Below the pieces are notes generated by a model. The model saw nothing but the letters and a program-made list of their open reading frames with translations. It was not told where the DNA came from and searched no databases. A stretch of 64,000 nucleotides of DNA from positions 1 to 64,000 of the forward strand of contig JAJDDX010000085.1 in the NCBI GenBank assembly GCA_029260055.1, given 5' to 3'. A program made the position numbers and the translations under genes. Source of the stretch: Phycisphaerae bacterium (lineage in GTDB: Bacteria > Planctomycetota > Phycisphaerae > UBA1845). Each line of letters begins with the position of its first letter. Position 1 is the stretch's first letter. Positions 1-8,783 of the stretch are shown piece by piece.

Positions 1-2234
1 AAGGTCACCGCACCGGCCTGCTCGGCATCGTTCAACGTGCAGGTCATCGTATCAGCCACGCCGCTACCGGCGATGGTCGCCGTGAACGCACCGGCACCGG
101 CCGAGGTACCCGCACGCGTTCCCATGGTCACGCCGAGGCCGCTGGCCGCGTTCGTGATCGTACCGGCGTTCGATCCCATATCCAGAATCACGCCCGTGAT
201 CGAACCGAAGTGCGACACGTTCAGGCCTCCGGCAACGAGGGCATCCGACACGCGGAGCTGCTCGAAGTTGGTGACCTTGGTCTGTGCCACGGTGGTGCCA
301 TTGAGGACCCCCGCCGTGCCGCCGAGCGTATCCGTGCCGCCGGCACCGTCGAGGGTGTCGGTCGCGCCGGTCGTGTCGTACGTGGCACCCAGAATGATCC
401 TGTCATCGCCCGCACCACCGGTGTAGGTGAAGGTGCCGGCGTTGGTCTGCGTCAGGTTGACGTTACCCGTCGCACCGGTGCAGTCCACCGTCGTCACATT
501 CGCGTCGAGCGACGCGGTGTGCGTGAAGTTCGCGTCACCGGTCACGTTGACCGTCGTCAGGGTCGTGCCGTTCATGGCGATGTCGGCGACCGTGCTCGCG
601 GCGGTGCTCGAGGCGATGTTCAGCGTCTCGAAACCGTTGGTCGTGCCGCTGTTGAGCGTCAAGGTGCCGGCCGTCATGCCGTTGAACGACAGCGTCGTGG
701 CATCCGTGGCGCCGTTGGTCGCGGCCGTCGCGAACGTCAGCGTCGCGCCAATGGCCTGCTGCGTGATGCCCACATTGAGGGCATTCGGAATGCCCGTGAC
801 CACGAACGCGTTAGTGTTCGTGCTGTTGGCGAGATTGAGGTCAGTCGCGCCCGTCACGGTGTTACCAGCCAGCGTAGTCGCGGCCGTACCGAAGTCGGTA
901 ATGTTCAGGTTTTCAACGCTCGTGAGCGTCGGCGAAACCGTGGTCACGGCGCCGAAGTTGAACTGAGCGTTCAACGTATCCGTGCCGTCGCCACCGTTGG
1001 CGGAGTCGCCGGTCTGCAGCGAGGGAACGCTGGTGCCGGTCGGGGCATTGAAGAGCAGGTTGGCGTCGAAGCAGTCCGCGGCACCCGTGCCTACCAGGGC
1101 GTCCACGCCGAGCGTGAAGTCCTCGCACTCGACGATGACAATGTCGCAACTGTTCAGATCTTCGTTGCAGATCTCACCGGCGGCGGTGTCACAGGGATCG
1201 CCGCTCGATTCGCAGCAAAGCGTGGTCGCATTGCAGCTCTCGTCACCGTTGCAGAACAGGCCGTCATCGGCACAGTCGGCATCGACGGCACAAACGACGC
1301 AATCCACGCACTCGCCGGCGGCCTCGTCGCAGGTCTCGTCAGCCGCACAGGGGCTGGTACCCGCGGTGCAGGCGTCGGTCTCTTCGTCACAGGTCGCGGT
1401 GCCCGTGCAGAACAGGCCGTCGTCGCACGGATCGGTACCGGCCTCGCAAACGCCGTCGGCGTTGCAGGTCTCGGCACCGTTGCAGAAGTCACCGTCATCG
1501 CAATGCGTGTCGTCGGTGCAATCCGTCTCTACGCACGCGCCGGTGGCTTCATCGCAATCCTCGGTCGCACCCGTGCACTGCTCGGTTCCGTCGACGCAAA
1601 CGGCTTCGACGCAAGTCTCGGCACCGTTGCAGAACAGGCCGTCGTCACAGTCGGTGTCGGCAACACAGTCGACGCAATCGCCGGTGGCCGGGTCGCACAT
1701 CTGATCACCACAGTCGGTGTCGGTGTACTCGCAGGCACCAGCCACGCACGCATCCGCGGTACACTCGCTGGCGTCATCGCAGTCGGCGTCCTCCAGGCAG
1801 GCGACACAGGCCGCGTCCGCTTCGACGCAGAACTCGCCATCAGCACACGGCGCGGTGCCGTCGCCACAGGTACCAGCCGCTCCGCCTTCGGCTTCGCAGT
1901 CGGCCGTGCAGGTCTCTTCACCGTTACAGAAAACGCCGTCATCGCATTCGTTGTCCAGGCACGGGTCGACGCACGCGCCGTCCGTGTCCGAGCAGCACGT
2001 GCCCGCGTCGCACTCGACAGCGGTGCCATCGGCGCAGACCGCCTGGCCGCCGTCGGCGGTGCAAGTCTCGGCACCGTTGCACGCCAGTCCATCGTTGCAG
2101 GGGTTGTTCACGCAGGGATCGCAGCCCGTCGCAAAGACAAGCATGGCGGCCACACCACAGAACACGCCTAAGCGGGACACCACTCGCACAGCAGTGCGAA
2201 GCATCGTGTCACTTGAATCCTTCAAACCTAGCAT
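1..2234 (-). CDS. Large lipoprotein-like surface protein, C-terminus beyond the left edge
   Basis: The minus strand stays open from ATG 2234 to the left edge, about 744 codons, so the 3' end is missing. GGGAGG lies 9 nt before this ATG; a second in-frame ATG is at 2204. The N-terminus is hydrophobic and ends in FATGC, a plausible but imperfect lipobox. Residues about 40-365 are a cysteine-rich repeat region with recurring units such as CNGAETC and DDGLFCNG. From about residue 370 the composition changes to Thr/Ala/Asn/Gly-rich beta repeats (for example GNVNLTQTNAGTFTYTGG) with RTX-like GGAGDD and GAGGTD turns. This resembles large cell-surface beta-repeat proteins of planctomycetes. A surface or adhesive role is inference; no catalytic motif was seen. 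The long plus-strand ORF over this region is its antisense shadow. Confidence 0.8.
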   Translation of the reverse strand, partial: MLGLKDSSDTMLRTAVRVVSRLGVFCGVAAMLVFATGCDPCVNNPCNDGLACNGAETCTADGGQAVCADGTAVECDAGTCCSDTDGACVDPCLDNECDDGVFCNGEETCTADCEAEGGAAGTCGDGTAPCADGEFCVEADAACVACLEDADCDDASECTADACVAGACEYTDTDCGDQMCDPATGDCVDCVADTDCDDGLFCNGAETCVEAVCVDGTEQCTGATEDCDEATGACVETDCTDDTHCDDGDFCNGAETCNADGVCEAGTDPCDDGLFCTGTATCDEETDACTAGTSPCAADETCDEAAGECVDCVVCAVDADCADDGLFCNGDESCNATTLCCESSGDPCDTAAGEICNEDLNSCDIVIVECEDFTLGVDALVGTGAADCFDANLLFNAPTGTSVPSLQTGDSANGGDGTDTLNAQFNFGAVTTVSPTLTSVENLNITDFGTAATTLAGNTVTGATDLNLANSTNTNAFVVTGIPNALNVGITQQAIGATLTFATAATNGATDATTLSFNGMTAGTLTLNSGTTNGFETLNIASSTAASTVADIAMNGTTLTTVNVTGDANFTHTASLDANVTTVDCTGATGNVNLTQTNAGTFTYTGGAGDDRIILGATYDTTGATDTLDGAGGTDTLGGTAGVLNGTTVAQTKVTNFEQLRVSDALVAGGLNVSHFGSITGVILDMGSNAGTITNAASGLGVTMGTRAGTSAGAGAFTATIAGSGVADTMTCTLNDAEQAGAVT

Positions 2235-3192
2235 CAGTGTAAACCTCCCGAAAAAGAACTGTGGCGTGCTCCGTATCACACGCTTTGAGTCGTTCCCTTA
2301 AGAACTCGAAAACCAAGAAAGACCACAACCGCGCTACGCTCCACAGCGAAGCGCGAAAACGAGGGCGCGCAACCCTCGCGTTTAGTTCAGCAAACTGCTA
2401 CGAAAGAGCCGCAACCGGCGGCGTCCGAACGCATACACAGTTCCAAGTTGTACGCTCAACTCTCGAATTGGGGGCTCCCATCGTTCGGAAAACGCGCCAC
2501 GTCCGAAACGACTGCCTCCGTTCGCGCTGTCGAACCCGCGCCGGCGTGAGCCGACGATGGTCCGAAGTGCTTCAGCGGGCGAATTGTAGGAATTGCGAGC
2601 AGTCCGTCAACCGTCAATTCCACAAGTTTTCGACCGCCAACCGCCACCCGAGCAAACCGCTCGACGCGCGCTACGCGCGGTGGCTGCACTGGACAAATTA
2701 GTGCTTTCGTCATCGGTCCGATATGGGCCCGATCTTGAGGATTTGATACGGAAAAGGAACGCAAGCTGTTGAATCATTGGCAGTTATGCGACGCGGCCAA
2801 TAAAATCACATGAGAGGAAGCGACCTTAACCTATTGCCCGATAGTAAATTAGGGAACACCCGGAGGCGAACTTGTGGCAATTGCGGCTAAACGTAGCGAG
2901 TCGGACGCGGGGTTTCCCCCAGTCCGCCGCCGCTTGCCCCACAAGCCACCGGAACGGGAGGACGCGTGCACGTCTCTTCAGGTGCCGATACGTCGCGCGA
3001 CGCCGTCGTCGTACCGGATCGATTCCCTTCTCCGGCCCGCACCGCCGCGCATGCGCCTTCAAAGCGGGCGCGCCGGGCTATGCGCCGCCGCGCGCGATCG
3101 AGCGCTACCCATCGCTTGTAGAAAGTGCCACGACACGGCACGAGAGAGCTCGGCCTACACCGAGAAGGATATGTCGGCGGCGCGGCGGCGGA
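2235..3192. other. Intergenic stretch without a recognised gene
   Basis: About 960 bases lie between the start of the surface lipoprotein and the end of coaB. Several short ORFs on both strands overlap each other, lack Shine-Dalgarno sequences and have low-complexity Arg/Pro composition, so none is called. The part next to 2234 should hold the promoter of the lipoprotein gene, but I see no convincing -35/-10 pair. The segment 2700-2860 is locally AT-rich. Confidence 0.5.
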
Positions 3193-3825
3193 TCAGCCCG
3201 AACGACCGCCGGCGAGCGAATCGACCAGATCGACAACGACCGATGCGACCTGCGCCTTGGATCCGCTGAAAGGCCCGGACCAACCCGAGTCCACACGGAG
3301 GATTTCGATCCGCGCTTCGTCGGAACCGACGTTATCGATGCCGTTCAGGACGATCGCATCGCAGTTCTTCTTCGCAAGTTTCGCCTCGGCGTGGATCCTC
3401 GGATCGTGGTCCTCCATGGCGAAACCGATCACGACGCGATCGGCCTTGATGCCACCCAGGTGAGCGCAAATGTCCTTCGTCGGAACAAGGCTGATGTCAC
3501 GCCGTTTCGCCTCCTTCTTGAGCTTGAGCGCGAGTCGCTCGGCGGGCCGATAGTCGCACACGGCGGCTGTCATGACGGCACATCGACACTTCCGGAAGGC
3601 GGCGACCGAGGCCTCGAACATCTCCTCGGCGCTTTGCACGCGAACGAGTTCGACACCGGGCGGCGCGGCGAGGGTCGCGGGGCCGGAAATCAACACCACG
3701 CAGTGGTCGCGCCGGGCGGCCTCCGCGGCGATCGCATACCCCATTTTTCCGCTCGACGGATTCGAGATGAAGCGCACCGAGTCGAAGTACTCACGCGTCG
3801 GACCGGCTGTCACCAGAATATGCAT
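3193..3825 (-). CDS. coaB: Phosphopantothenate--cysteine ligase domain protein (CoaB)
   Basis: This 210-residue protein matches the CoaB half of CoaBC, which joins cysteine to 4'-phosphopantothenate in coenzyme A synthesis. Visible family signatures are AGPTREYFDSVRFISNPSSG with KMG (nucleotide-binding loop), AVCDYRP, and the lysine-rich LKLKKEAK segment. It is the last gene of a minus-strand housekeeping block, following coaC after 72 bases. The ATG at 3825 starts exactly at the CoaB core (MHILVTAGP). An upstream GTG at 3867 would add 14 residues, and the frame stays open right up to the coaC stop, so coaC and coaB are in the same frame with one TGA between them. The organism may therefore use split proteins where most bacteria have one bifunctional CoaBC. 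Confidence 0.85.
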   Translation of the reverse strand: MHILVTAGPTREYFDSVRFISNPSSGKMGYAIAAEAARRDHCVVLISGPATLAAPPGVELVRVQSAEEMFEASVAAFRKCRCAVMTAAVCDYRPAERLALKLKKEAKRRDISLVPTKDICAHLGGIKADRVVIGFAMEDHDPRIHAEAKLAKKNCDAIVLNGIDNVGSDEARIEILRVDSGWSGPFSGSKAQVASVVVDLVDSLAGGRSG

Positions 3826-3897
3826 GGCTTGTCGTTCGGGATGTCGCCCCGTTCTTACGAGCGGCACGGGGTCGGCGCGTGCCTCGGGCTCTTGTTT

Positions 3898-4500
3898 TCA
3901 GGCTCTCGCACGTTTCGGCGGAGCCGCCTTGAGCAACGCCGAGACCGCTTCCGTGATCTCCTGGGCTTCGACCATGCGGCCGGGCCCGACGCTCCTGCAC
4001 GCAAGCCAGCCCTCGCCGGGTCCCAGGAAGCGGTAGCCGTGCTCGGTCAGCCTGGCCACGTTGGATTGCACGATCGGGTTGGCCCACATGCGCTCGTTCA
4101 TGGCGGGCGCCATGATCACGGGGCTGCTGCCGCTGACGATCAACGTGCTGACGAGGTCATCCGCGATCCCCGACGCGACCTTGCCGATGATGTTCGCCGT
4201 CGCCGGCGCGACGACCATTACGTCGGCGGCGTCGGTCAGCGAGATGTGCTGCACGTCCTGCGGATGATCGGCTCGCCACAGGCTCGTGAGCACTTTCCTG
4301 CCGGTCAGCGCCTGGAAGGTAACGGGCCCGACGAACCGCCTGGCGGCTTTGGTCATGGCGACGGTGACGCCGGCGCCGCGCTGGGCGAGCCTGGAGACCG
4401 ATTCGCAGACCTTGTAGGCGGCGATTCCACCACATACCGCCACGATGACTTCATACGCGGCGAGATCGAGTGCCTCAGACGTGTCACTAGCCAGCTTCAT
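3898..4500 (-). CDS. coaC: Phosphopantothenoylcysteine decarboxylase domain protein (CoaC)
   Basis: A 200-residue flavoprotein of the HFCD family that decarboxylates phosphopantothenoylcysteine in coenzyme A synthesis. It shows the conserved histidine in DVQHISL, the APATANIIGK flavin-binding stretch, the PAMN motif (MAPAMNERMW) and the substrate-clamp cysteine in ACRSVGPGRM. The ATG at 4500 lies inside the end of rpoZ, overlapping it by 14 bases; an upstream extension to 4689 would only read the rpoZ sequence in another frame. It ends in TGA (3898-3900), after which the same frame continues without a stop into coaB. Its length matches the CoaC domain alone. Confidence 0.88.
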   Translation of the reverse strand: MKLASDTSEALDLAAYEVIVAVCGGIAAYKVCESVSRLAQRGAGVTVAMTKAARRFVGPVTFQALTGRKVLTSLWRADHPQDVQHISLTDAADVMVVAPATANIIGKVASGIADDLVSTLIVSGSSPVIMAPAMNERMWANPIVQSNVARLTEHGYRFLGPGEGWLACRSVGPGRMVEAQEITEAVSALLKAAPPKRARA

Positions 4501-4711
4501 CCTCGGGTTCTTCTTCCACAAGCAAGTCCATCTCGATCTTACCCTCGACGATTTCCTTGATGACGACTTCGAGGTCCGTAAGCCCCTCCGTCTCCACCAT
4601 GGGCCGTGCGCCTTGCAGTATTTGCAGCCAGCGCCGCTGGACCAGCGCGCAGAGCTTGAACCGCCCGCCGAACTGATCGATGATTTCATCGTTCTTCAGA
4701 GCTTCAATCAT
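4487..4711 (-). CDS. rpoZ: RNA polymerase omega subunit
   Basis: A 74-residue protein with the omega-subunit pattern: MIEALKNDEIIDQFGGRFKL followed by CALVQRRWLQILQGARP, the helix region that clamps the beta-prime C-terminus. It has an acidic C-terminal tail (EEEPEDEAG). Its ATG overlaps the gmk stop by 4 bases (ATGA) and its end overlaps coaC, the common gmk-rpoZ-coaBC order. Translational coupling is likely. Assignment rests on this position plus the short sequence. Confidence 0.82.
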   Translation of the reverse strand: MIEALKNDEIIDQFGGRFKLCALVQRRWLQILQGARPMVETEGLTDLEVVIKEIVEGKIEMDLLVEEEPEDEAG

Positions 4712-5313
4712 GATGGAGCCTTCTCTCGCTGAATAATACTTCTGACCTGCTCGATGGTCGTTTCCAGGTCGTCGTTGGTCACAAAATGTCCATAGCAGCC
4801 GCTGTCGCGTGCCAGCGCGATTTCGCCGTCCGCCGCAGCGAGTCGACGCGCCAGTTGGGCGGCGACTTCCGTGTTTCGTCCTTCGAGGCGTGCCGCCAGA
4901 GCCTCGCGATCGGGCGGCAGCACGAAGACCCGAATCGACTCGGGCACCTTGCCTGCAACCTGAACGCCGCCTTGCACGTCGATCTCCATGATGACGTTCG
5001 TGCCGGCGGCGAGTGCCTGCTCGACCGCGCCTCGCGGCGTGCCGTATCGGTGCCCCACATAGGTGGCACTTTCGAGCAGTTCGCCGGCCGCCTCGCGTCG
5101 ATCGAATTCCTCTTGGTCGACGAACTCGTAGCTTCTACCGCTCACGTCGCCGGGCCGCATGGGTCTCGTCGTGACCGACACGCTCCACTGGGTGTCCGGC
5201 ATGCGCTCCAACAGGGCGTCGCAGATCGATGTCTTGCCGGCACCCGACGGTCCCGAAATGACGATGAGCTTTCCGCGACCGCCCGAATGCGACTCGGAAG
5301 CGCTACTCGACAT
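4708..5313 (-). CDS. gmk: Guanylate kinase
   Basis: This 201-residue enzyme phosphorylates GMP to GDP with ATP. The P-loop GPSGAGKTS lies near residues 20-28. GMP-binding segments TTRPMRPGDVSGRSYEFV and the EIDVQGGVQV stretch with the catalytic Asp follow, then the lid region ARLEGRNTE and a C-terminal helix. Its length is typical for the family (about 200). The first 13 residues (Ser/Gly-rich) precede the core and are not conserved, so a slightly later start is possible. It overlaps yicC by 11 bases upstream and rpoZ by 4 bases downstream. Confidence 0.95.
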   Translation of the reverse strand: MSSSASESHSGGRGKLIVISGPSGAGKTSICDALLERMPDTQWSVSVTTRPMRPGDVSGRSYEFVDQEEFDRREAAGELLESATYVGHRYGTPRGAVEQALAAGTNVIMEIDVQGGVQVAGKVPESIRVFVLPPDREALAARLEGRNTEVAAQLARRLAAADGEIALARDSGCYGHFVTNDDLETTIEQVRSIIQREKAPS

Positions 5314-6187
5314 TCTGCACTTGTTCCTTCAAGCGGTCGATCAGCCCTTTGATCTCGACCACGCTTCGCGCGATCTCGGCGTCGTTGCTCTTCGAGGCGA
5401 TCGTGTTCGCCTCGCGCAACAACTCCTGGGCGAGAAAGTCCAACGTCCGACCCACCGGCTCCGACCGATCACACAACTCCGAAAACTGATCCAGGTGCGC
5501 GCCGAGCCGCGTCACTTCCTCGCTGATGTCGCACCGCTCGGCGTAGATCGCCACCTCGCGCATCAGGCCCTCGGCCTCGAGTTCGAAGCCGCCCTTCTTC
5601 ATCAGCGTGTCGACGCGGGTCCGCAAGCGCTCGTGGTATTCGTCCACGACCACCGGCGTCCGGGCCGCGACCGCCTCCAAGTGCGTTCGAACCTTCTGAC
5701 AGTAGGCCATGATGTCCGAACGCAGGGCCTGGCCTTCCTTGCGGCGCATCTCGAGCAACGCGTCGATCGCCCGGGCCGTCGCTTCTTCGATGGCCGCCAG
5801 CCGTCGAAGCTTGGCGTCCTCATCGGTCGCGGTACTCTGGCAGACACCGGGGAGCGTCGCTACCACACCGAGATCCACCGTCGCGGCGACCCCTTTCGGC
5901 AAGGTGACGCGCGCCATCTGGTCCAGATAGGACTGCAGAACCGCCGTATTCAGCGCGGCCTGCTCCTCACCGTTTTCGCTACGAAAGCGGAGCGTACAAG
6001 TGACGCTGCCGCGCGCCAGCCGCTCGCGAAGAAGCTTCTCGACCGTCGGCTCCGCGAATTGCAGATAGTCCGGAAGCTTCAGCGCAAGCTTGAGGTAACG
6101 GTGGTTCAGGCTCCGCAGCTCGACGGCATAGCAAGACCCGGCTTCGACATGCTCAGCCGCGCCGAAACCGGTCATAGATAAGATCAT
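5303..6187 (-). CDS. YicC/YloC family endoribonuclease
   Basis: A 294-residue protein starting MILSMTGFGAAE, the hallmark N-terminus of the YicC/YloC family. Family members from enteric bacteria and Bacillus act as endoribonucleases. The conserved body (ELRSLNHRYLKL near residues 25-36) and the C-terminal DUF1732-type end (EINT-like ANTIASKSNDAEI, VVEIKGLIDRLKEQVQNVE) are both present. Its usual length is about 290. It overlaps secG by 4 bases (ATGA) and gmk by 11 bases, and yicC next to gmk is a widely conserved pairing. Confidence 0.92.
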   Translation of the reverse strand: MILSMTGFGAAEHVEAGSCYAVELRSLNHRYLKLALKLPDYLQFAEPTVEKLLRERLARGSVTCTLRFRSENGEEQAALNTAVLQSYLDQMARVTLPKGVAATVDLGVVATLPGVCQSTATDEDAKLRRLAAIEEATARAIDALLEMRRKEGQALRSDIMAYCQKVRTHLEAVAARTPVVVDEYHERLRTRVDTLMKKGGFELEAEGLMREVAIYAERCDISEEVTRLGAHLDQFSELCDRSEPVGRTLDFLAQELLREANTIASKSNDAEIARSVVEIKGLIDRLKEQVQNVE

Positions 6188-6762
6188 GGAGTGGGCTGTC
6201 CCTCGGCGTCCTTGTTGTCCGTGTCCGCCGTGCCCGGGTCGGCGTCGGCTGCGCCTGATCCCGCGGGCTCGGTGGGCTTATCCTGCGGCGTCGGCGTCTC
6301 ATCGCCGGCGGCCGGAGGTGCGCTATCCGCACCGCCCACGGGCTGAATCGCGCCGGCCGGGAGTTCGATACGCTCGACCGGAATCTTCGTGGGCGTGCCG
6401 CCGACCAGCGGTGCCGGGGCGGTGCCTTGGCCCGTCGGTGCCGCGCCTTCCGCAGGCGCACTCGTGTCGTCGGCACTCGCCGGGGCTGCCGGCGTCGCAC
6501 TCGGAAGCGACTTATCCAGAGCGAAGCCGCCGACGACGGACAGAACCAGGAACACAGCCGCCACCACGACCGTGATCCACGTGAAGACGTCGCCGGTCTT
6601 GGCGCCGAACGCAGCCGATCCGCCACCGCCACCGAATGCGCCCGACAATCCGCCGCCGCGTCCCCGCTGGATCAGAATCACCAGCATCAACACGAGGCAC
6701 ACGAGGATGATCAAGGCAGCGACGGACCACTCGGGCCAAGTCATACTAGCAAACACGTTCAT
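6184..6762 (-). CDS. secG: Preprotein translocase subunit SecG with long C-terminal tail
   Basis: Residues about 1-75 match SecG, a small SecYEG component: a first membrane helix (VAALIILVCLVLMLVILIQ), the RGRGGGLSGAFGGGGG loop, the AFGAKTGDVFTWITV motif and a second membrane helix. Beyond this come about 110 extra residues rich in Ala, Pro, Asp, Glu and Thr, making the protein 192 residues against a typical 70-120. ATG 6762 is preferred because AAGG lies 8 nt before it; ATG 6768 is the alternative. It overlaps yicC by 4 bases and follows tpiA in the same block. The tail function is unknown. Confidence 0.88.
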   Translation of the reverse strand: MNVFASMTWPEWSVAALIILVCLVLMLVILIQRGRGGGLSGAFGGGGGSAAFGAKTGDVFTWITVVVAAVFLVLSVVGGFALDKSLPSATPAAPASADDTSAPAEGAAPTGQGTAPAPLVGGTPTKIPVERIELPAGAIQPVGGADSAPPAAGDETPTPQDKPTEPAGSGAADADPGTADTDNKDAEGQPTP

Positions 6763-6871
6763 GAACATACCCTTACCACTTCAATGGAACCCCGGCCAAG
6801 CCACAGAGTGGCGACAAGAAGTGCCTGAGGTTCTGTTTATCTCTTTCGTCTCCGCCGCCGCGTGCAGGCAC

Positions 6872-7639
6872 CTAGGACGCAGGCACCGCCGCGGCTGCGG
6901 CCGCTATAATAGCCAGAAAATCAGCGGCCACCAAACTTGCGCCGCCGACCAACGCTCCATCGATATCGGACTGACCCATCAGATCCGCCGCATTACCCGG
7001 CTTTACACTGCCTCCGTAGAGGATTCTGATGGTTTCCGCCGTCGTGGCGTCGTATATCTCAGCCAATTGGCCACGCAGGAAGGCGTGAACCTCCTGAGCC
7101 TGCTGGGGCGTGGCTGTCTTGCCCGTGCCGATCGCCCAGACCGGCTCGTAGGCGATCACGAGCTTGTCCGCCGGCACGTCCGAGCCGACCACCTCGTCCA
7201 TCTGCCGCCTGACGACATCCTTGGTCTTGCCGGCCTCCCGCTCTTCAAGCGTCTCGCCGACGCAATAGATAGCCGTCAGCCCACCACTTACGACCGCGCG
7301 GACCTTCTTGTTGAGCTGATCGCCCTTCTCCCCGAACACGTGACGCCGCTCGCTGTGCCCGATGATGACCTGCGTAGCGCCCGTCTCCGCAATCATCGGC
7401 ACCGAGACTTCACCCGTAAACGCGCCGTGCGTCGCCTCATGAGCGTTCTGGGCGCCCATCTGGATCGGCGTGTCCGCGATCGCCTTGGCCATCGGGAACA
7501 ACAACTGGAACGCGGGGCAGATCAGCACCTCGACCCCACACGCCGCGTCCAACCCCTCGACAAGGCCCGTGACCAGACTGCGGGCCTCCGACAGCGTATC
7601 GTGCATCTTCCAATTGCCAGCGATCAGCGGGGTCCTCAT
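6872..7639 (-). CDS. tpiA: Triose-phosphate isomerase
   Basis: A 255-residue TIM-barrel enzyme interconverting dihydroxyacetone phosphate and glyceraldehyde 3-phosphate in glycolysis. It begins MRTPLIAGNWKMH, carrying the catalytic Asn and Lys. The catalytic His is in IIGHSERR, the catalytic Glu in VIAYEPVWAIGTG, and the phosphate-binding loop in ILYGGSVKPGNAADL. Length is typical. It lies 109 bases upstream of secG in the minus-strand housekeeping block, and tpiA-secG is a frequent pairing in bacteria. Confidence 0.97.
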   Translation of the reverse strand: MRTPLIAGNWKMHDTLSEARSLVTGLVEGLDAACGVEVLICPAFQLLFPMAKAIADTPIQMGAQNAHEATHGAFTGEVSVPMIAETGATQVIIGHSERRHVFGEKGDQLNKKVRAVVSGGLTAIYCVGETLEEREAGKTKDVVRRQMDEVVGSDVPADKLVIAYEPVWAIGTGKTATPQQAQEVHAFLRGQLAEIYDATTAETIRILYGGSVKPGNAADLMGQSDIDGALVGGASLVAADFLAIIAAAAAAVPAS

Positions 7640-7703
7640 GGCGATCCATCCTTCCTACTGCGTGAGGCACATCTGAGATGCGCACGTCTTGGTTCAGGCG
7701 AGC

Positions 7704-8783
7704 CTACGTAGCCCAACCACCGGTCACCGGTCGTCGCGGCTGGGTCTCCTCTCGGCCCCACAGCGTTACCCGATGACCGACGATCTCAGCCACCTGCCGA
7801 ATCTGCTGCATCAGCGTGACGAAATTCCCCGGAAGCACCGCCTGGGGGCCGTCGCAAAGGGCCCGATCCGGACAACTGTGAACCTCGACGATGGCCCCCG
7901 CCGCTCCGGCAGCGATCCCGGCCAGTGCCAGCGCCGGCACCAGGTCACGCTTGCCGGCCGCGTGCGACGGGTCAATGAACACCGGAAGGTGTGACCGCTC
8001 CTGCAGCACGGGGACCGCCGAGATATCCAACGTAAAGCGAACCTCTTCCGAAAAGGTCCGGATGCCTCGTTCGCACATGATCACGCGGTGGTTGCCCTGG
8101 CTCAGGACATATTCCGCCGACATGAGCAGGTCGCTGATCGTGGCGGCCAGGCCGCGCTTGATGAAGACCGGCTTGTCCGTCTTGCCCACTTCCAGGAGCA
8201 AATTGAAGTTCTGCATGTTGCGAGCGCCGATCTGGAACATGTCGGCGTACTCGTATACGACCTCCACGTCGCGCGGGTCGACCACCTCGGTGATCGTCGG
8301 CATCTCCAACTCGGCGCCGGCCTCCTTCAGAAGCTCCAGCCCCTCGCGACCCCTGCCCTGGAACGAGTAAGGAGACGATCGAGGCTTGAACGCACCACCC
8401 CGAAGGATCGACGCGCCGGCGTCCTTCACCGCACGCCCCACCTCGAACAGGATTTCGCGACTTTCGATCGCACAGGGCCCGGCAATGATGTTCACGTGCG
8501 GCCCGCCGACCCGGATGCCTTTGATGTCGAGAATCGTGTCCGCTTCGTGGAACTCTCGCGACGCGAGCTTGTAGGGCTGGGTGATGACCATCACCTCATC
8601 GACGCCCGGAAGCTGCTCGAGCTGGTCCTGAGTCTCCGGGCTCTTCTCGCCGATCGCTCCGATGATGGTGCGGAACTCGCCCTTGGAGGGGTGCGGCACG
8701 AGCCCTAGCTCAGCCACACGGTCCACGACACGCTGCACGTCGTCAGCGGTCGCGCTGGCCTTCATGACTACAATCAGGTCCAC
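7704..8783 (-). CDS. aroF: 3-deoxy-7-phosphoheptulonate synthase (type I-beta DAHP synthase)
   Basis: This 359-residue enzyme condenses phosphoenolpyruvate with erythrose 4-phosphate, the first step of the shikimate pathway. Residues about 1-70 form the ferredoxin-like regulatory domain of the I-beta subfamily (MDLIVVMKASATADDVQRVV). The barrel carries the AGPCAIESRE motif (metal-binding Cys), ILRGGAFKPRSSPYSFQG, QIGARNMQNF, FIKRG and DPSHAAGKR. Its last 20 or so residues extend past the core. It is the first gene of the minus-strand housekeeping block and has a strong promoter match 120 bases upstream. aroA, a later enzyme of the same pathway, is at 62214-63521. The name aroF follows common usage for this subfamily. 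Confidence 0.94.
   Translation of the reverse strand: MDLIVVMKASATADDVQRVVDRVAELGLVPHPSKGEFRTIIGAIGEKSPETQDQLEQLPGVDEVMVITQPYKLASREFHEADTILDIKGIRVGGPHVNIIAGPCAIESREILFEVGRAVKDAGASILRGGAFKPRSSPYSFQGRGREGLELLKEAGAELEMPTITEVVDPRDVEVVYEYADMFQIGARNMQNFNLLLEVGKTDKPVFIKRGLAATISDLLMSAEYVLSQGNHRVIMCERGIRTFSEEVRFTLDISAVPVLQERSHLPVFIDPSHAAGKRDLVPALALAGIAAGAAGAIVEVHSCPDRALCDGPQAVLPGNFVTLMQQIRQVAEIVGHRVTLWGREETQPRRPVTGGWAT

Noticed and set aside
210-2171. A 653-codon plus-strand ORF
   Set aside because: It is exactly antisense to the minus-strand surface lipoprotein, has Arg/Gly/Val-rich low-complexity content and no start signal. The minus frame shows clear cysteine repeats and a signal sequence.
2872-4560. 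A 562-codon plus-strand ORF
   Set aside because: It runs antisense through coaB and coaC, which have clear family motifs. Its composition is Arg/Asp/His-rich shadow coding.
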